From Bacteroidota bacterium (GTDB lineage Bacteria; Bacteroidota; Bacteroidia; Bacteroidales; WCHB1-69): DNA of 38,223 nucleotides. The notes beneath the pieces are model-generated. The model was given only the letters and a program-made list of their open reading frames with translations, did not search any database and was not told the origin of the DNA. The DNA lies in assembly GCA_017860455.1 (NCBI GenBank), contig JAGDMF010000018.1:1-38223 (forward strand), written 5' to 3'. A program made the translations under genes and the position numbers. Position 1 is the first letter of the stretch. Every line of letters starts with the position of its first letter. Positions 9,804 through 18,070 of this stretch are shown piece by piece.

Positions 9804-11018
9804 TTATGGATTAATAAAATTTTTCAGTGAAATAACACTATCAATTACCCGCTGTAATTGTTCATCGGTAAGATCGTAATATACGGGCAAACTAATCTCT
9901 CTGGAGTAGTTGTCGTAAGCAACTGGATACTGGTCAATATTGTACCCTCTGTTTTTATAAACGGAAAGAAGAGGAAGCGGAATAAAGTGTACATTTACAG
10001 TTACTTCCTGTTCAAATATTTTTTGCATCAACAGATCCCTTTGTTCTTCTGTGATCCCTTTTATGCGCAGTGGATAAACATGATAGGATGAGGTTTTATC
10101 CTCCGTTTCATAAACAGGAATTTCAAAACAATCATAAGCAGAAAAAGCTTTGGAGTAGGCATCAAAGATAGCTTTTCTTTTTTCCAGCATATCATCATCG
10201 TATCGTTCAAGTTCAATCAACCCGATTGCGGCAAGAATGTCCGTCATGTTACATTTAAAACCTGCCTCAGTAACATCATAGCGCCAGTTTCCCAATTGTG
10301 TTTTGGCTAACGCATCTTTATTTTGCCCATGTAATGATTTAATACATAATGTTTTATAAATTTCATCATGATTAAAAGGTTCAGGAAGATTTAAGCAGAT
10401 AGCGCCTCCTTCTGCGGTAGTAAGATTTTTAACAGCATGGAAAGAAAACACGGTAATGTCACATAAAGCGCCAGTTCTTTTGCCTTTGTAAGTAGCCCCA
10501 ACAGAGTGAGCTGCATCAGAAAGTATGAGAATTCTACCTAACATTTTTTGTTCATCTGTATGTGGATGGAACATTTTTTGAATCTCCTGCTCCTGAACTA
10601 AATGGTTAATTTCATCATAATCGCAAGGGAATCCTGCAAAATCAACCGGGATCACCACTTTTGTTTTGGGAGTGATCGCTTTTCTTATATTTTCTACATT
10701 TATATTGAAATCAGGATTAACATCAACCATAACCGGAGTTGCCCCACAATGAACAACAACGTTAGCGGTAGCGCAGTAAGTGTATGCAGGAACGATCACT
10801 TCATCACCTTCAGAAACGCCATACCAGCGTAAAACCAATTCCAGTCCTGCAGATGCGGAATTTAAACAAACCACTTTAGGAACACCAACATACTCAGCTA
10901 CTTTTTGTTCCAGTTTCTTAGTTCTTGGACCGGTTGTGATCCAGCCTGAGCGTAAAGCTTCAGTTACTTCAGCAATAATTTTTTCGTCAATTCTAGGGGG
11001 TGAGAAAGGGATGATCAT
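9804..11018 (-). CDS. DegT/DnrJ/EryC1 family sugar aminotransferase (PorR-like)
   Basis: The 404-residue protein is a PLP-dependent nucleotide-sugar aminotransferase. The PLP lysine is Lys197 in FHAVKNLTTAEGG, preceded by the cofactor-binding SDAAHSVG segment and the IVPAYTYCATAN loop typical of ArnB/PseC/PorR-type enzymes. It would transfer an amino group to a keto-sugar in surface polysaccharide synthesis. In Porphyromonas a member of this family, PorR, is needed for the A-LPS that anchors T9SS cargo. Its position between a PorQ-like gene (three bases upstream) and a gingipain gene (four bases downstream) makes the same role likely here, but the actual sugar substrate is unknown. Confidence 0.9.
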   Translation of the reverse strand: MIIPFSPPRIDEKIIAEVTEALRSGWITTGPRTKKLEQKVAEYVGVPKVVCLNSASAGLELVLRWYGVSEGDEVIVPAYTYCATANVVVHCGATPVMVDVNPDFNINVENIRKAITPKTKVVIPVDFAGFPCDYDEINHLVQEQEIQKMFHPHTDEQKMLGRILILSDAAHSVGATYKGKRTGALCDITVFSFHAVKNLTTAEGGAICLNLPEPFNHDEIYKTLCIKSLHGQNKDALAKTQLGNWRYDVTEAGFKCNMTDILAAIGLIELERYDDDMLEKRKAIFDAYSKAFSAYDCFEIPVYETEDKTSSYHVYPLRIKGITEEQRDLLMQKIFEQEVTVNVHFIPLPLLSVYKNRGYNIDQYPVAYDNYSREISLPVYYDLTDEQLQRVIDSVISLKNFINP

Positions 11019-11021
11019 AAT

Positions 11022-12116
11022 CTAATCTTTTTCAGGAGTTATACGTTTTATTTTTTTAGTTGGTTTTTTTAATTCATAAAGATCGTTGATATTGGAAGCC
11101 AAATTGATATAAATGGGAGCAGCACCAACGGCATAATGTGATCTGGAGAAACTTAACCGGAATGTTTTTATATTGAAAGCAAAACCATAAGAGAATCCGG
11201 CAGCACTTTTATTTTGAGGAATATACATTTCCCGGTTTCTGTTGTAATTAAAAGAAGTGAAAAGGGAGAAGTTTTTAGAAGGTAATATTTCGACTCCAAA
11301 AGTAAAATGTCTGAAAAAATTGTTCACCTGTTGTGAAAAAACAGAAGGGTATTTATACTCACCGGTAATCGCGTCCACTTCTAAAAGAGGATCATTATCC
11401 CCTTCATAAGTCATGTCCCATTTGTATAACGAGTGTAAGCTAAGGTGAAGGCGAACCGGAACATGTTCCAGTCTTTTAGATAGTGCAAATTGAATATCAA
11501 AAGGTAGTTTTTCGTATTTTCCCGGCGTGTAGGTTACAATTTCAGATCCCATATTTTTGAAGAGCAGGGACATGGAGAACATTTTATCCGGAATGTTGTA
11601 AGTACCTGAAACATCGGTAGCGATGCCAAAGGAACTGTTTTCAGCATAAGCAGAATAAATCATTTTTAAATTAGCCCCAATAGAAAGGTTATCGGATAAT
11701 TTTCTGCCCCAACCCACTGTGGCAGCATAATCGTTAACCGAAAAAGAACCGAACTCATTTCCTGTTTCGTCGGTATGTGTGAAAGAACCATATCCAATAT
11801 ATCTCAACTCAAAAGCGAAACTACCCATTTTTTTGAAAGTATGGGAATAAAAAACAGATCCATATCCAACATTTGAAAAATAATCGACAAAATTGACACC
11901 AAAAGAGGTGTGGAATTTATCAGAAATAGTGGAAGGATTTTGAAAAATCATAGTTGGGTCATCGTTATCAACGGAAATTAATCCGCCACCCAAACCACTG
12001 ATTCTCGCAGAATAACTATAATTTAAGATATTATAAACCGTATTTCCTCCTATTTGCGCATAGCTAAAACCCATACTGCAAACAAGTAAAACAGCGATAA
12101 TAGTTCTTTTAACCAT
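11022..12116 (-). CDS. porQ: Type IX secretion protein PorQ
   Basis: I place the start at 12116, giving 364 residues that begin with a signal peptide (MVKRTIIAVLLVCSMGFSYA). An open frame continues to 12299, but the promoter box at 12135-12142 lies within it, so the longer version would start before transcription. The mature part opens with IGGNTVYN and LGGGLISVDNDDPTMIFQNP, the pattern of PorQ. PorQ is an outer-membrane FadL/PorV-like beta-barrel that in Porphyromonas belongs to the attachment complex (PorQ, U, V, Z) coupling cargo to A-LPS. It heads a five-gene operon with aminotransferase, gingipain, SurE and a membrane protein. Confidence 0.85.
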   Translation of the reverse strand: MVKRTIIAVLLVCSMGFSYAQIGGNTVYNILNYSYSARISGLGGGLISVDNDDPTMIFQNPSTISDKFHTSFGVNFVDYFSNVGYGSVFYSHTFKKMGSFAFELRYIGYGSFTHTDETGNEFGSFSVNDYAATVGWGRKLSDNLSIGANLKMIYSAYAENSSFGIATDVSGTYNIPDKMFSMSLLFKNMGSEIVTYTPGKYEKLPFDIQFALSKRLEHVPVRLHLSLHSLYKWDMTYEGDNDPLLEVDAITGEYKYPSVFSQQVNNFFRHFTFGVEILPSKNFSLFTSFNYNRNREMYIPQNKSAAGFSYGFAFNIKTFRLSFSRSHYAVGAAPIYINLASNINDLYELKKPTKKIKRITPEKD

Positions 12117-12134
12117 TGTTATTGGAATAATTGG

Positions 12135-12142
12135 CAAAGATA
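12135..12142 (-). promoter_or_regulatory. -7 promoter box of the porQ-gingipain operon (TATCTTTG)
   Basis: The minus strand reads TATCTTTG followed by CC, 19-26 bases upstream of the chosen porQ ATG. This is the only TAnnTTTG box I see ahead of the five closely spaced genes, and it decides the porQ start. Confidence 0.7.
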
Positions 12143-12306
12143 AAGAAAAATGGGACACGTTCATTATATATATTTTAGATGAATAATATTTAAGAACGAT
12201 TGAAGTGGACAAATATTTTATCAAATAGATTTGGGATCTATTTATATTGATAGTAGCTAAATCTTTATATTTAGGTCTTAATAGCACACAGATTACCACT
12301 GATTAG

Positions 12307-12343
12307 AAATAAGCTAATGTGAAAATGTGGTAATAAGCTAATT
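12307..12343 (-). repeat. Octamer cassette TTAGCTTA, copy 1
   Basis: On the minus strand: TTAGCTTA, TTACCACA, TTTTCACA, TTAGCTTA, TT in 8-bp register. It is a diverged copy of the cassettes at 18208-18246 and 20812-20850, but is not followed by the GGGCGTT element. Confidence 0.8.
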
Positions 12344-12421
12344 AAAAAATGAAAAGTCCAAAACTCAAATAATTCGGTTTTAATTAGTGGCATTTTTCTT
12401 TTTATTTTTGAATTATTAGTA

Positions 12422-12463
12422 TCACAATGTTACACAGTGTTTTTCACAATGTTACACAGTGTT
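12422..12463. repeat. Tandem duplication, 22-bp unit
   Basis: TCACAATGTTACACAGTGTT occurs at 12422 and again at 12444, exactly 22 bases apart. On the minus strand the unit is made of two related 11-mers, CACTGTGTAAC and ATTGTGAAAAA, and each copy contains the partial dyad ACACAGTGT. Confidence 0.9.
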
Positions 12464-12666
12464 ATTTTTGTCGGAATTTTATGATTGTATAGATAATACC
12501 CATTTTAATTAGATTCAAATCTAATTAAAATTATGTTATTTCAATTAAATTAATCCGTGGTCATCTGTTCAATAAGCGTCATCTGTGTGCTATTTGTCGT
12601 TCAAGTTATTTCAAGTTGATTTTTTAAATAAGAAATAAAAAATTCATCAGAAATAAATAAAAAAAC

Positions 12667-12674
12667 TATTTTTG
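12667..12674 (+). promoter_or_regulatory. -7 promoter box (TATTTTTG) for the SIMPL gene
   Basis: TATTTTTG followed by CG matches TAnnTTTG and lies 65 bases before the ATG at 12739, implying a leader of about 55-60 bases. Confidence 0.6.
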
Positions 12675-12738
12675 CGTTATCTTTAAAAAAGAGAGATCTA
12701 ATGATTCCAAAAAATTAATCCATTTAAAAATCAAAGTT

Positions 12739-13470
12739 ATGAAAACCAGAATTTGTTTAATTTTAGTATTGCTCAGTGCAATCAGTTTTTCTGCAATCGG
12801 ACAAGAAACAAGCCGTGGAACGATCAGTGTTATCGGATCAAGTAGCGGGAAGTATATGCCCGATATCATCAGGTTGTCATTAACCATTAGAACAGAAAGT
12901 CTAACACAAAAGGATGCCATTTTACAAACGGATATTCAATTCGATAAAATGATTAAAAAACTGATCGACATTGGAATTAATGTGAAGGATATTAAATTAA
13001 AAGAAAATAATTTTGGTAAAAGATATGATTGTGATATTAATGCAGCTACATCCTTTTTTGCCTATAAAAGAGTGATTGTTGATATTCCAATGGATAAGGA
13101 AAAATTTATTAATTTAAGTGATTCTATATCCAATTTTAATATTCCTGAATTGATTTTTACCTATTCTTTTATCATATCAGATGCATATGAACAAATCATT
13201 CAAAAAGAATTGATACAAAAAGCTGTTGATAATGCATTTGAAATTGCCGAAATTATTGCAAAACAAAAAAATATTAAAATAGGAGATATTATTAGAATTG
13301 ATTATGGTGATCTATATGGCTCTCGCGATTATCCATTGGAAATGGATGATGATATTTCTATCAGTACTTCAAGGGTTTCTAATGATCCAAATATTGCTTC
13401 TGAAATTTCATTTAGGGAAATAAAGGTAAATGAAACTATTAGTATTGAAGTAGCGATTAAAAACAAATAA
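12739..13470 (+). CDS. SIMPL-domain (DUF541) exported protein
   Basis: The 243-residue product has a signal peptide (about residues 1-21, ending SAIG-QE) and a single SIMPL/DUF541 domain. The opening GTISVIGSSSGKYMPDIIRLSLTI is the family's characteristic first strand region, and the C-terminal part ends in ISIEVAIKNK, again typical. Members are periplasmic or envelope proteins of poorly defined role, with E. coli YggE linked to oxidative stress. It is followed after 17 bases by an S33 hydrolase lipoprotein on the same strand and may be cotranscribed. The repeat-rich gap upstream separates it from porQ. Confidence 0.85.
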   Translation: MKTRICLILVLLSAISFSAIGQETSRGTISVIGSSSGKYMPDIIRLSLTIRTESLTQKDAILQTDIQFDKMIKKLIDIGINVKDIKLKENNFGKRYDCDINAATSFFAYKRVIVDIPMDKEKFINLSDSISNFNIPELIFTYSFIISDAYEQIIQKELIQKAVDNAFEIAEIIAKQKNIKIGDIIRIDYGDLYGSRDYPLEMDDDISISTSRVSNDPNIASEISFREIKVNETISIEVAIKNK

Positions 13471-13487
13471 TTTTATTTCATACAAAC

Positions 13488-14432
13488 ATGAATAGTTATA
13501 AAAACCGTTTTATAAAAGTGCTTTTGGCTATGACTTTATTTATTTCATTTCTAAGTTGCTCCTCAAAAAAGCAATTAGAAAATAAGGAGGGTTTTCTTCA
13601 GGTAAAAGGGGGAAAAGTGTGGTATAAAATAACAGGAAATGGGGATAAAACCCCAATTCTTGTTTTACATGGTGGCCCTGGAGTTCCTAGCTATTATTTA
13701 AATCCTTTGTTAGAACTGGGAACAGATAGAAAAGTGATATTTTATGATCAATTGGGATGTGGACGATCTGATAGGGTTACCGATACTAACTATATGAGCC
13801 TAAACTATTTTGTAGAGGAACTTAAAGAAGTGACTAATCAACTCGGTCTTAAGAAATTTATTCTTGTAGGTCAGTCATGGGGTTGTATGCTGGGGATAGA
13901 TTATTATCTTAAATACCCTGAAGGAATCGAAAAGTTGGTCTTTTGTAGTCCCAACTTCAGCACAAAAATGTGGCTGGAGGATGCTGCAGCTTTAATAGCT
14001 CAACTTCCGGATTCAATTCAGAATTGTATTCGTGAAAATGAAAAAAATGGCACTTATTCCAATCCTGAATATCAACAAGCGATATTGACCTATTATGAAC
14101 ACTTTGTTGGTCGAAAACTTCCTTGGTCACCTGATGTTCTTCAGTCTATGTCAGAAATTGGTGCCTCCTATCAATATTTATGGGGACCAAGTGAATTTAC
14201 CGTTACTGGAGAATTGAAAAATTATGACAGAACTCCCGATTTAAAAAATATTAAAGTTCCTACTTTGGTTATCATTGGGGCATTTGATGAAGTAACTCCA
14301 AAAACATTAGATAAATATGTTAGTCTAATTCCTAATGCTAAATCAGCGATAATCTCAAATGCAGCACACATGACTATGCAGGATAATCCAACCGAAAATA
14401 ATCAGGTTATACGCCGATTTTTGATGGATTGA
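13488..14432 (+). CDS. Proline iminopeptidase-like (S33) alpha/beta-hydrolase lipoprotein
   Basis: The 314-residue protein has a lipoprotein signal with lipobox FLSC (Cys24), so it is membrane-anchored outside the cytoplasm. The alpha/beta-hydrolase features are clear: oxyanion motif HGGPG (61-65), DQLGCGRSDR after it, nucleophile Ser130 in GQSWG, Asp267 in GAFDEVTP and His294 in NAAHMTMQ. HGGPG plus DQxGxGxS is the signature of proline iminopeptidases, which remove N-terminal proline from peptides. Some relatives act on other amides or esters, so the substrate is not certain. The gene follows the SIMPL gene closely, and the next gene has its own promoter box. Confidence 0.9.
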   Translation: MNSYKNRFIKVLLAMTLFISFLSCSSKKQLENKEGFLQVKGGKVWYKITGNGDKTPILVLHGGPGVPSYYLNPLLELGTDRKVIFYDQLGCGRSDRVTDTNYMSLNYFVEELKEVTNQLGLKKFILVGQSWGCMLGIDYYLKYPEGIEKLVFCSPNFSTKMWLEDAAALIAQLPDSIQNCIRENEKNGTYSNPEYQQAILTYYEHFVGRKLPWSPDVLQSMSEIGASYQYLWGPSEFTVTGELKNYDRTPDLKNIKVPTLVIIGAFDEVTPKTLDKYVSLIPNAKSAIISNAAHMTMQDNPTENNQVIRRFLMD

Positions 14433-14480
14433 AAAAAAATCTTTCCTTTCATTGCAATTTCTCATTTGGGAAAAATTGTG

Positions 14481-14488
14481 TACTTTTG
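14481..14488 (+). promoter_or_regulatory. -7 promoter box (TACTTTTG) for the glycosyltransferase gene
   Basis: TACTTTTG followed by CA lies 9-16 bases before the ATG at 14497. A longer open frame begins at 14452 but would span this box, which supports the downstream start. Confidence 0.65.
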
Positions 14489-14496
14489 CAGTTGTT

Positions 14497-15672
14497 ATGA
14501 AGATTGTTGTCCTTTTATCAAGAGTACCTTACCCATTAGAAAAAGGGGATAAGCTGCGTGCTTATCACCAGATTAAGGATCTTGCCAAAAAACATGAGAT
14601 CTATCTTGTAGCGTTAAATGATACCAAAATAGATCCTTTGGCCATTCAGGAATTATCCCCTTTCTGTAAAGATATTTTAATTCTCAATCTTTCCCGATGG
14701 AGTAGGCTTGTGGGTCTTTTTTATGCCTTTTTTAAAGGGATCCCTTTGCAATGTGGTTATTTTTATTCTGCAAAAGCAAAAGCAAAGTTCATAGATTTTA
14801 TCAATCAAATTCAGCCGGATCATCTATTTTGTCAAATTGTAAGAGTGGTTGAATATGTAAAAGGATTAAAAATTCTCAAAACGTTGGATTACCAGGATGT
14901 GTTCTCTAAAGGGATGCAAAGACGTTATGAAAATGGCTCTTTTTTGGCGAAACCATTGTATTGGTTTGAGTACAAAAGACTGGTAAAATATGAACAGTAT
15001 GCTTTCTCCCTTTTTGATCATCATACTATCATAACAGGCGTAGATCGCGATTTAATTCCCCATCCTGAACATTTTAAAATTGAAGTGGTTTCCAATGGGG
15101 TTGATTTTGAAAAATATCAAATTCAGGGACAACCGAAAGAGTATGATCTGATTTTTTCAGGCAATATGAGTTATCCTCCCAATATTGATGCTGCTGAATA
15201 TATTGTCAAACATATTTTCCCGGTTTTACAAAAAGATTTTCCTAATCTGAAACTGGTGATTTGTGGAGCGGCTCCTTCATCCAGAGTATTGGCATTGGCA
15301 TCTCCCCATATTACAGTCACCGGTTGGGTTGATTCCATGGCCACCTATTATGCCAAATCCAAAATTTTTATTGCCCCCATGAGGATGGGTACCGGTTTGC
15401 AAAATAAACTGATTGAAGCAATGGCGATGAAACTTCCTTGTGTTACCTCTACTTTAGCAGGTAAACCACTAGAGGGAGTGGAGTTTGGACAAGATATCAT
15501 CATTTGTGAAACTGTTTCAGGCTATTTGGTAGCGATTAAAAAACTACTTACAAATCCTGATCTATATCACGCTGTTGCAGAAAACGGATACCAATTTGTT
15601 AAACAAAACTATAACTGGGAATCTATCAATACTAAATTGGAAAAGATTATTACCGGTCAAATAGAATCATAA
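14497..15672 (+). CDS. GT4-type glycosyltransferase
   Basis: I start this at 14497 (391 residues, MKIVVLLSRVPYPLEKGDKLR) because the upstream extension overlaps the promoter box and lacks coding character. The N-terminal Rossmann segment with VPYPLEKGDKLRAYH and the C-terminal donor-binding region are those of GT-B family 4 enzymes. The donor region has FSGNMSYPPNIDAAEYI, a GWVDSMATYYAKSKIFIAPM stretch and a conserved Glu in GLQNKLIEAMAMKLP. Such enzymes add a sugar from a nucleotide donor to cell-surface glycans or lipids. The specific donor and acceptor cannot be read from sequence. RlmD follows after seven bases and is probably cotranscribed. Confidence 0.85.
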   Translation: MKIVVLLSRVPYPLEKGDKLRAYHQIKDLAKKHEIYLVALNDTKIDPLAIQELSPFCKDILILNLSRWSRLVGLFYAFFKGIPLQCGYFYSAKAKAKFIDFINQIQPDHLFCQIVRVVEYVKGLKILKTLDYQDVFSKGMQRRYENGSFLAKPLYWFEYKRLVKYEQYAFSLFDHHTIITGVDRDLIPHPEHFKIEVVSNGVDFEKYQIQGQPKEYDLIFSGNMSYPPNIDAAEYIVKHIFPVLQKDFPNLKLVICGAAPSSRVLALASPHITVTGWVDSMATYYAKSKIFIAPMRMGTGLQNKLIEAMAMKLPCVTSTLAGKPLEGVEFGQDIIICETVSGYLVAIKKLLTNPDLYHAVAENGYQFVKQNYNWESINTKLEKIITGQIES

Positions 15673-15679
15673 AAAAAAT

Positions 15680-17095
15680 ATGAGAAGAAGATTTAAGTCT
15701 TATGTTATTGAAGATCTTGAGATATTAGATGCCGGATCTGAAGGAAAAGCTATTGCTAAAGTGGATGGACAAGTTTTGTTTATCCCTTTTGGAGTTCCCG
15801 GTGATGTGGTGGATGTTCAGATTACCAATAAGAAGAAAGGGTATATGGAGGGGAAAATTGTACAACTGAAAAAAGGATCACCCTATAGGATTGAACCTGT
15901 CTGTTCCCATTTTGGAGTATGTGGAGGATGTAAATGGCAAATCATGGAGTATCCCCAACAGTTACAATTCAAACAAAAACAGGTTTTTGATAATTTCAAA
16001 CATCTAGGGAAATTTGATTTTCCGGAGATCAGCCCTATCTTAGGATCTAAAAAACAATACTACTATAGAAATAAATTGGAATACACTTTTTCTAATTTGA
16101 GATGGTTGGAGGATGAAGATATGGCCCTAAGAGATACCGGTATTGATCTGGAAGTGAGAGGAGTAGGATTCCATGTGCCCGGGAAATTTGATAAAGTAGT
16201 GGATGTTCAACACTGTTCTCTACAACCTGAACCAGGTAATGAGATCAGAATGGCTGTTAAAGAGTTTGCGATACAACATGATATCCCTTTTTACAATCTT
16301 AGATCCCATGAGGGCGTTCTAAGAAATCTTACGATCAGAACTGCTTCAACCGGCGAGGTGATGGTGATTCTGTCTATGACTGAATTAAGTGAACATACCA
16401 AAAAACTTTTAGAAACGATTCAACAACAATTTACTCAGGTAACTTCGTTGTATTATGTGATTAACAACAAGTTAAATGATACAATCTCCGATTTGGATTT
16501 GGTGTTATATGCCGGATCTCCGATCATAACTGAAAAAATGGAGGATCTCGAGTTTATGGTGAGTCCGGTTTCCTTTTATCAGACCAATAGTGAGCAAGCT
16601 TATACTTTATACAGTGTTGCTAAACAATTTGCTCAGATTGAGGATACTGACTTGGTTTACGATTTATATACCGGAACCGGAACCATTGCGAATTTTGTAG
16701 CCCGCCAGGCTAAAAAAGTGATTGGAATTGAGTATGTGGATGCTGCCATTTTGGATGCTAAAAAAAATTCAAAAAAAAACGGGATCACCAATACCCAATT
16801 TTTTGCCGGAGATATGAAAGATATTCTGACGTCATCCTTCATTCGAAAAATGGGAAAACCCTCTGTTGTGATCACGGACCCACCTCGTGCAGGGATGCAT
16901 ACGGATGTGATAGATCGACTTTTGGAGATGGAACCTAAAAGGATCGTTTATGTGAGTTGCAATCCGGCTACACAAGCCCGGGATATCACTTTACTGGCCT
17001 CTAAATATGACGTGACACGAGTGCAACCGGTTGACATGTTTCCTCACACACACCACGTTGAAAATGTGGTATTGTTAGAACTAAAGAACCAATAA
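15680..17095 (+). CDS. rlmD: 23S rRNA (uracil-5-)-methyltransferase RlmD
   Basis: At 471 residues this matches the RumA/RlmD group, which makes 5-methyluridine in 23S rRNA (U1939 in E. coli) using SAM. Domains in order: N-terminal TRAM domain (about 3-60); a 4Fe-4S site with Cys75, Cys81, Cys84 and Cys179; the SAM motif DLYTGTGTI (328-336); DPPRAG (400-405); and the catalytic Cys427 in VYVSCNPATQ. All ligands and catalytic residues are present. Bacteroidota genomes can carry several members of this family with different uridine targets (RlmC, RlmD, RlmCD), so the exact position modified is inferred. It converges on the XRE gene with only eight bases between stop codons. Confidence 0.93.
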   Translation: MRRRFKSYVIEDLEILDAGSEGKAIAKVDGQVLFIPFGVPGDVVDVQITNKKKGYMEGKIVQLKKGSPYRIEPVCSHFGVCGGCKWQIMEYPQQLQFKQKQVFDNFKHLGKFDFPEISPILGSKKQYYYRNKLEYTFSNLRWLEDEDMALRDTGIDLEVRGVGFHVPGKFDKVVDVQHCSLQPEPGNEIRMAVKEFAIQHDIPFYNLRSHEGVLRNLTIRTASTGEVMVILSMTELSEHTKKLLETIQQQFTQVTSLYYVINNKLNDTISDLDLVLYAGSPIITEKMEDLEFMVSPVSFYQTNSEQAYTLYSVAKQFAQIEDTDLVYDLYTGTGTIANFVARQAKKVIGIEYVDAAILDAKKNSKKNGITNTQFFAGDMKDILTSSFIRKMGKPSVVITDPPRAGMHTDVIDRLLEMEPKRIVYVSCNPATQARDITLLASKYDVTRVQPVDMFPHTHHVENVVLLELKNQ

Positions 17096-17103
17096 AACTT
17101 CCT

Positions 17104-18003
17104 TTAGATCAATGTAATATTGGTCAAATCTGCTTTTCCGCTTCTCAAAAATTCATACGTTAAGCGATCCGCCTGACAATTGATAAAACTGATCCTTTTT
17201 AGTCGGGTTCCCTTAAAAAAGGTATTGATGATTTTGGTGTTTTGAATGGTTACCTTACTAAAAGAACTGTTCTCAAAAGCGCAATCCTCTATAACTCCTT
17301 CAAATACTGTATTTTCTATGGATGAACCATTAAAATTTGTTTGAGCTAAAATAGCATTTGTCAAAATACATTTGGATAAATTGGTGTATTTAAAAGTAGC
17401 TTCTGTTAAGTCTGCTCCGGTGAAATCACAGTTTTCTATATTAGCTGAACCAAATTTAGTCAATTTTAAGGAACAATCATTAAATATCACTTTTTGAAGA
17501 TTAGAACCTTGAAATGAGCTATTACTGATATTGCTGTTTGTAAAATCACAATCCTGAATATTGTTATGTTTCAGTTGCAAGCCCGAAAGATCAGACCCCA
17601 CAAATTTACATTTTTGCATGTTGGAACCATTGAATTTTTCGTGAAGATTACTTAACCCTGAAAAATCTGCATCAATCCAGTTTGTGCCGGACATATTCCA
17701 ACTCCTTTTTTTTGCTGGTTTCTGTTCTTGAAACTCACTTGGAATTTGATGGGTGGGTTCAGTCATTTGCATTTCACGATTCATTCCCGAATCACTTTCC
17801 AGAAAGTAGTAAAGATCCACATTCAGGATTTGCGCCAGTTTGTTAAAAGTGATGATGTCAGGAATTGACTCACCCCGTTCCCACTTTCCGACCGCCTGAG
17901 GACTGATAAAAAGTTGTTCAGAAAGTTGTGCCTGAGAGAGACTTGCTCTCTTTCTGGCTTCGGCAATTTTAGTGCCGATCATTTTAATTTCAATTTGTAC
18001 CAT
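17104..18003 (-). CDS. XRE-family DNA-binding protein with pentapeptide repeats
   Basis: I use the ATG at 18003 (299 residues). An upstream GTG at 18024 lies at or before the likely transcription start set by the box at 18027-18034, and ATG 17982 is a shorter alternative. Residues about 8-65 form a Cro/CI-type helix-turn-helix (KIAEARKRASLSQAQLSEQL, then SPQAVGKWERGESIPD). From about residue 105 the chain becomes pentapeptide repeats of the A(D/N)(L/F)xx type, predicting a right-handed quadrilateral beta-helix. A linker of about 40 polar residues joins them. The combination suggests a regulator whose repeat domain mediates oligomerisation or partner binding. It is next to operator-like repeats and an accessory island. 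Confidence 0.88.
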   Translation of the reverse strand: MVQIEIKMIGTKIAEARKRASLSQAQLSEQLFISPQAVGKWERGESIPDIITFNKLAQILNVDLYYFLESDSGMNREMQMTEPTHQIPSEFQEQKPAKKRSWNMSGTNWIDADFSGLSNLHEKFNGSNMQKCKFVGSDLSGLQLKHNNIQDCDFTNSNISNSSFQGSNLQKVIFNDCSLKLTKFGSANIENCDFTGADLTEATFKYTNLSKCILTNAILAQTNFNGSSIENTVFEGVIEDCAFENSSFSKVTIQNTKIINTFFKGTRLKRISFINCQADRLTYEFLRSGKADLTNITLI

Positions 18004-18026
18004 TTTTTTATGTTTTAAAGACACCG

Positions 18027-18034
18027 CAAAATTA
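18027..18034 (-). promoter_or_regulatory. -7 promoter box (TAATTTTG) of the XRE/pentapeptide gene
   Basis: The minus strand reads TAATTTTG followed by CG. It lies 24 bases before the ATG at 18003, leaving a leader of roughly 15-20 bases, and right beside the 21-bp repeats upstream. Confidence 0.65.
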
Positions 18035-18070
18035 CAATCGTTATTTCGAAAAACAATGCAAAAATAGTAT

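Larger units (their letters stand above)
12280..12594. repeat. Imperfect inverted repeat flanking a 240-bp AT-rich core
   Basis: The left arm (12280-12305) is AATAGCACACAGATTACCAC plus TGATTA. The right arm (12549-12594) contains TAATCCGTGGTCATCTGT and then ATCTGTGTGCTATT, which is the left arm in reverse complement with an insertion. Words of the ATCTGTGTGC/TCCGTGGTCATC type recur in both arms. Confidence 0.65.
12117..12738. other. 622-base intergenic region rich in repeats
   Basis: Divergent spacer between porQ (-) and the SIMPL gene (+). Besides the two promoter boxes it holds an imperfect inverted repeat at its flanks, one octamer cassette, a 22-bp duplication, and AT-rich DNA with TAATTAAAAT-type words. 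Apparent open frames here are short and lack recognisable protein character. Confidence 0.6.

Noticed and set aside
12117-12299. Extension of porQ upstream to 12299
   Set aside because: The -7 box at 12135-12142 lies inside the extension, and a proper signal peptide begins at 12116, so the extension is untranslated.
12666-12920. 84-codon open frame opposite the start of the SIMPL gene
   Set aside because: It is antisense to a well-supported signal peptide and domain and covers its promoter box; a shadow frame.
14452-14496. Upstream start of the glycosyltransferase
   Set aside because: It spans the promoter box at 14481-14488; the conserved protein begins at 14497.
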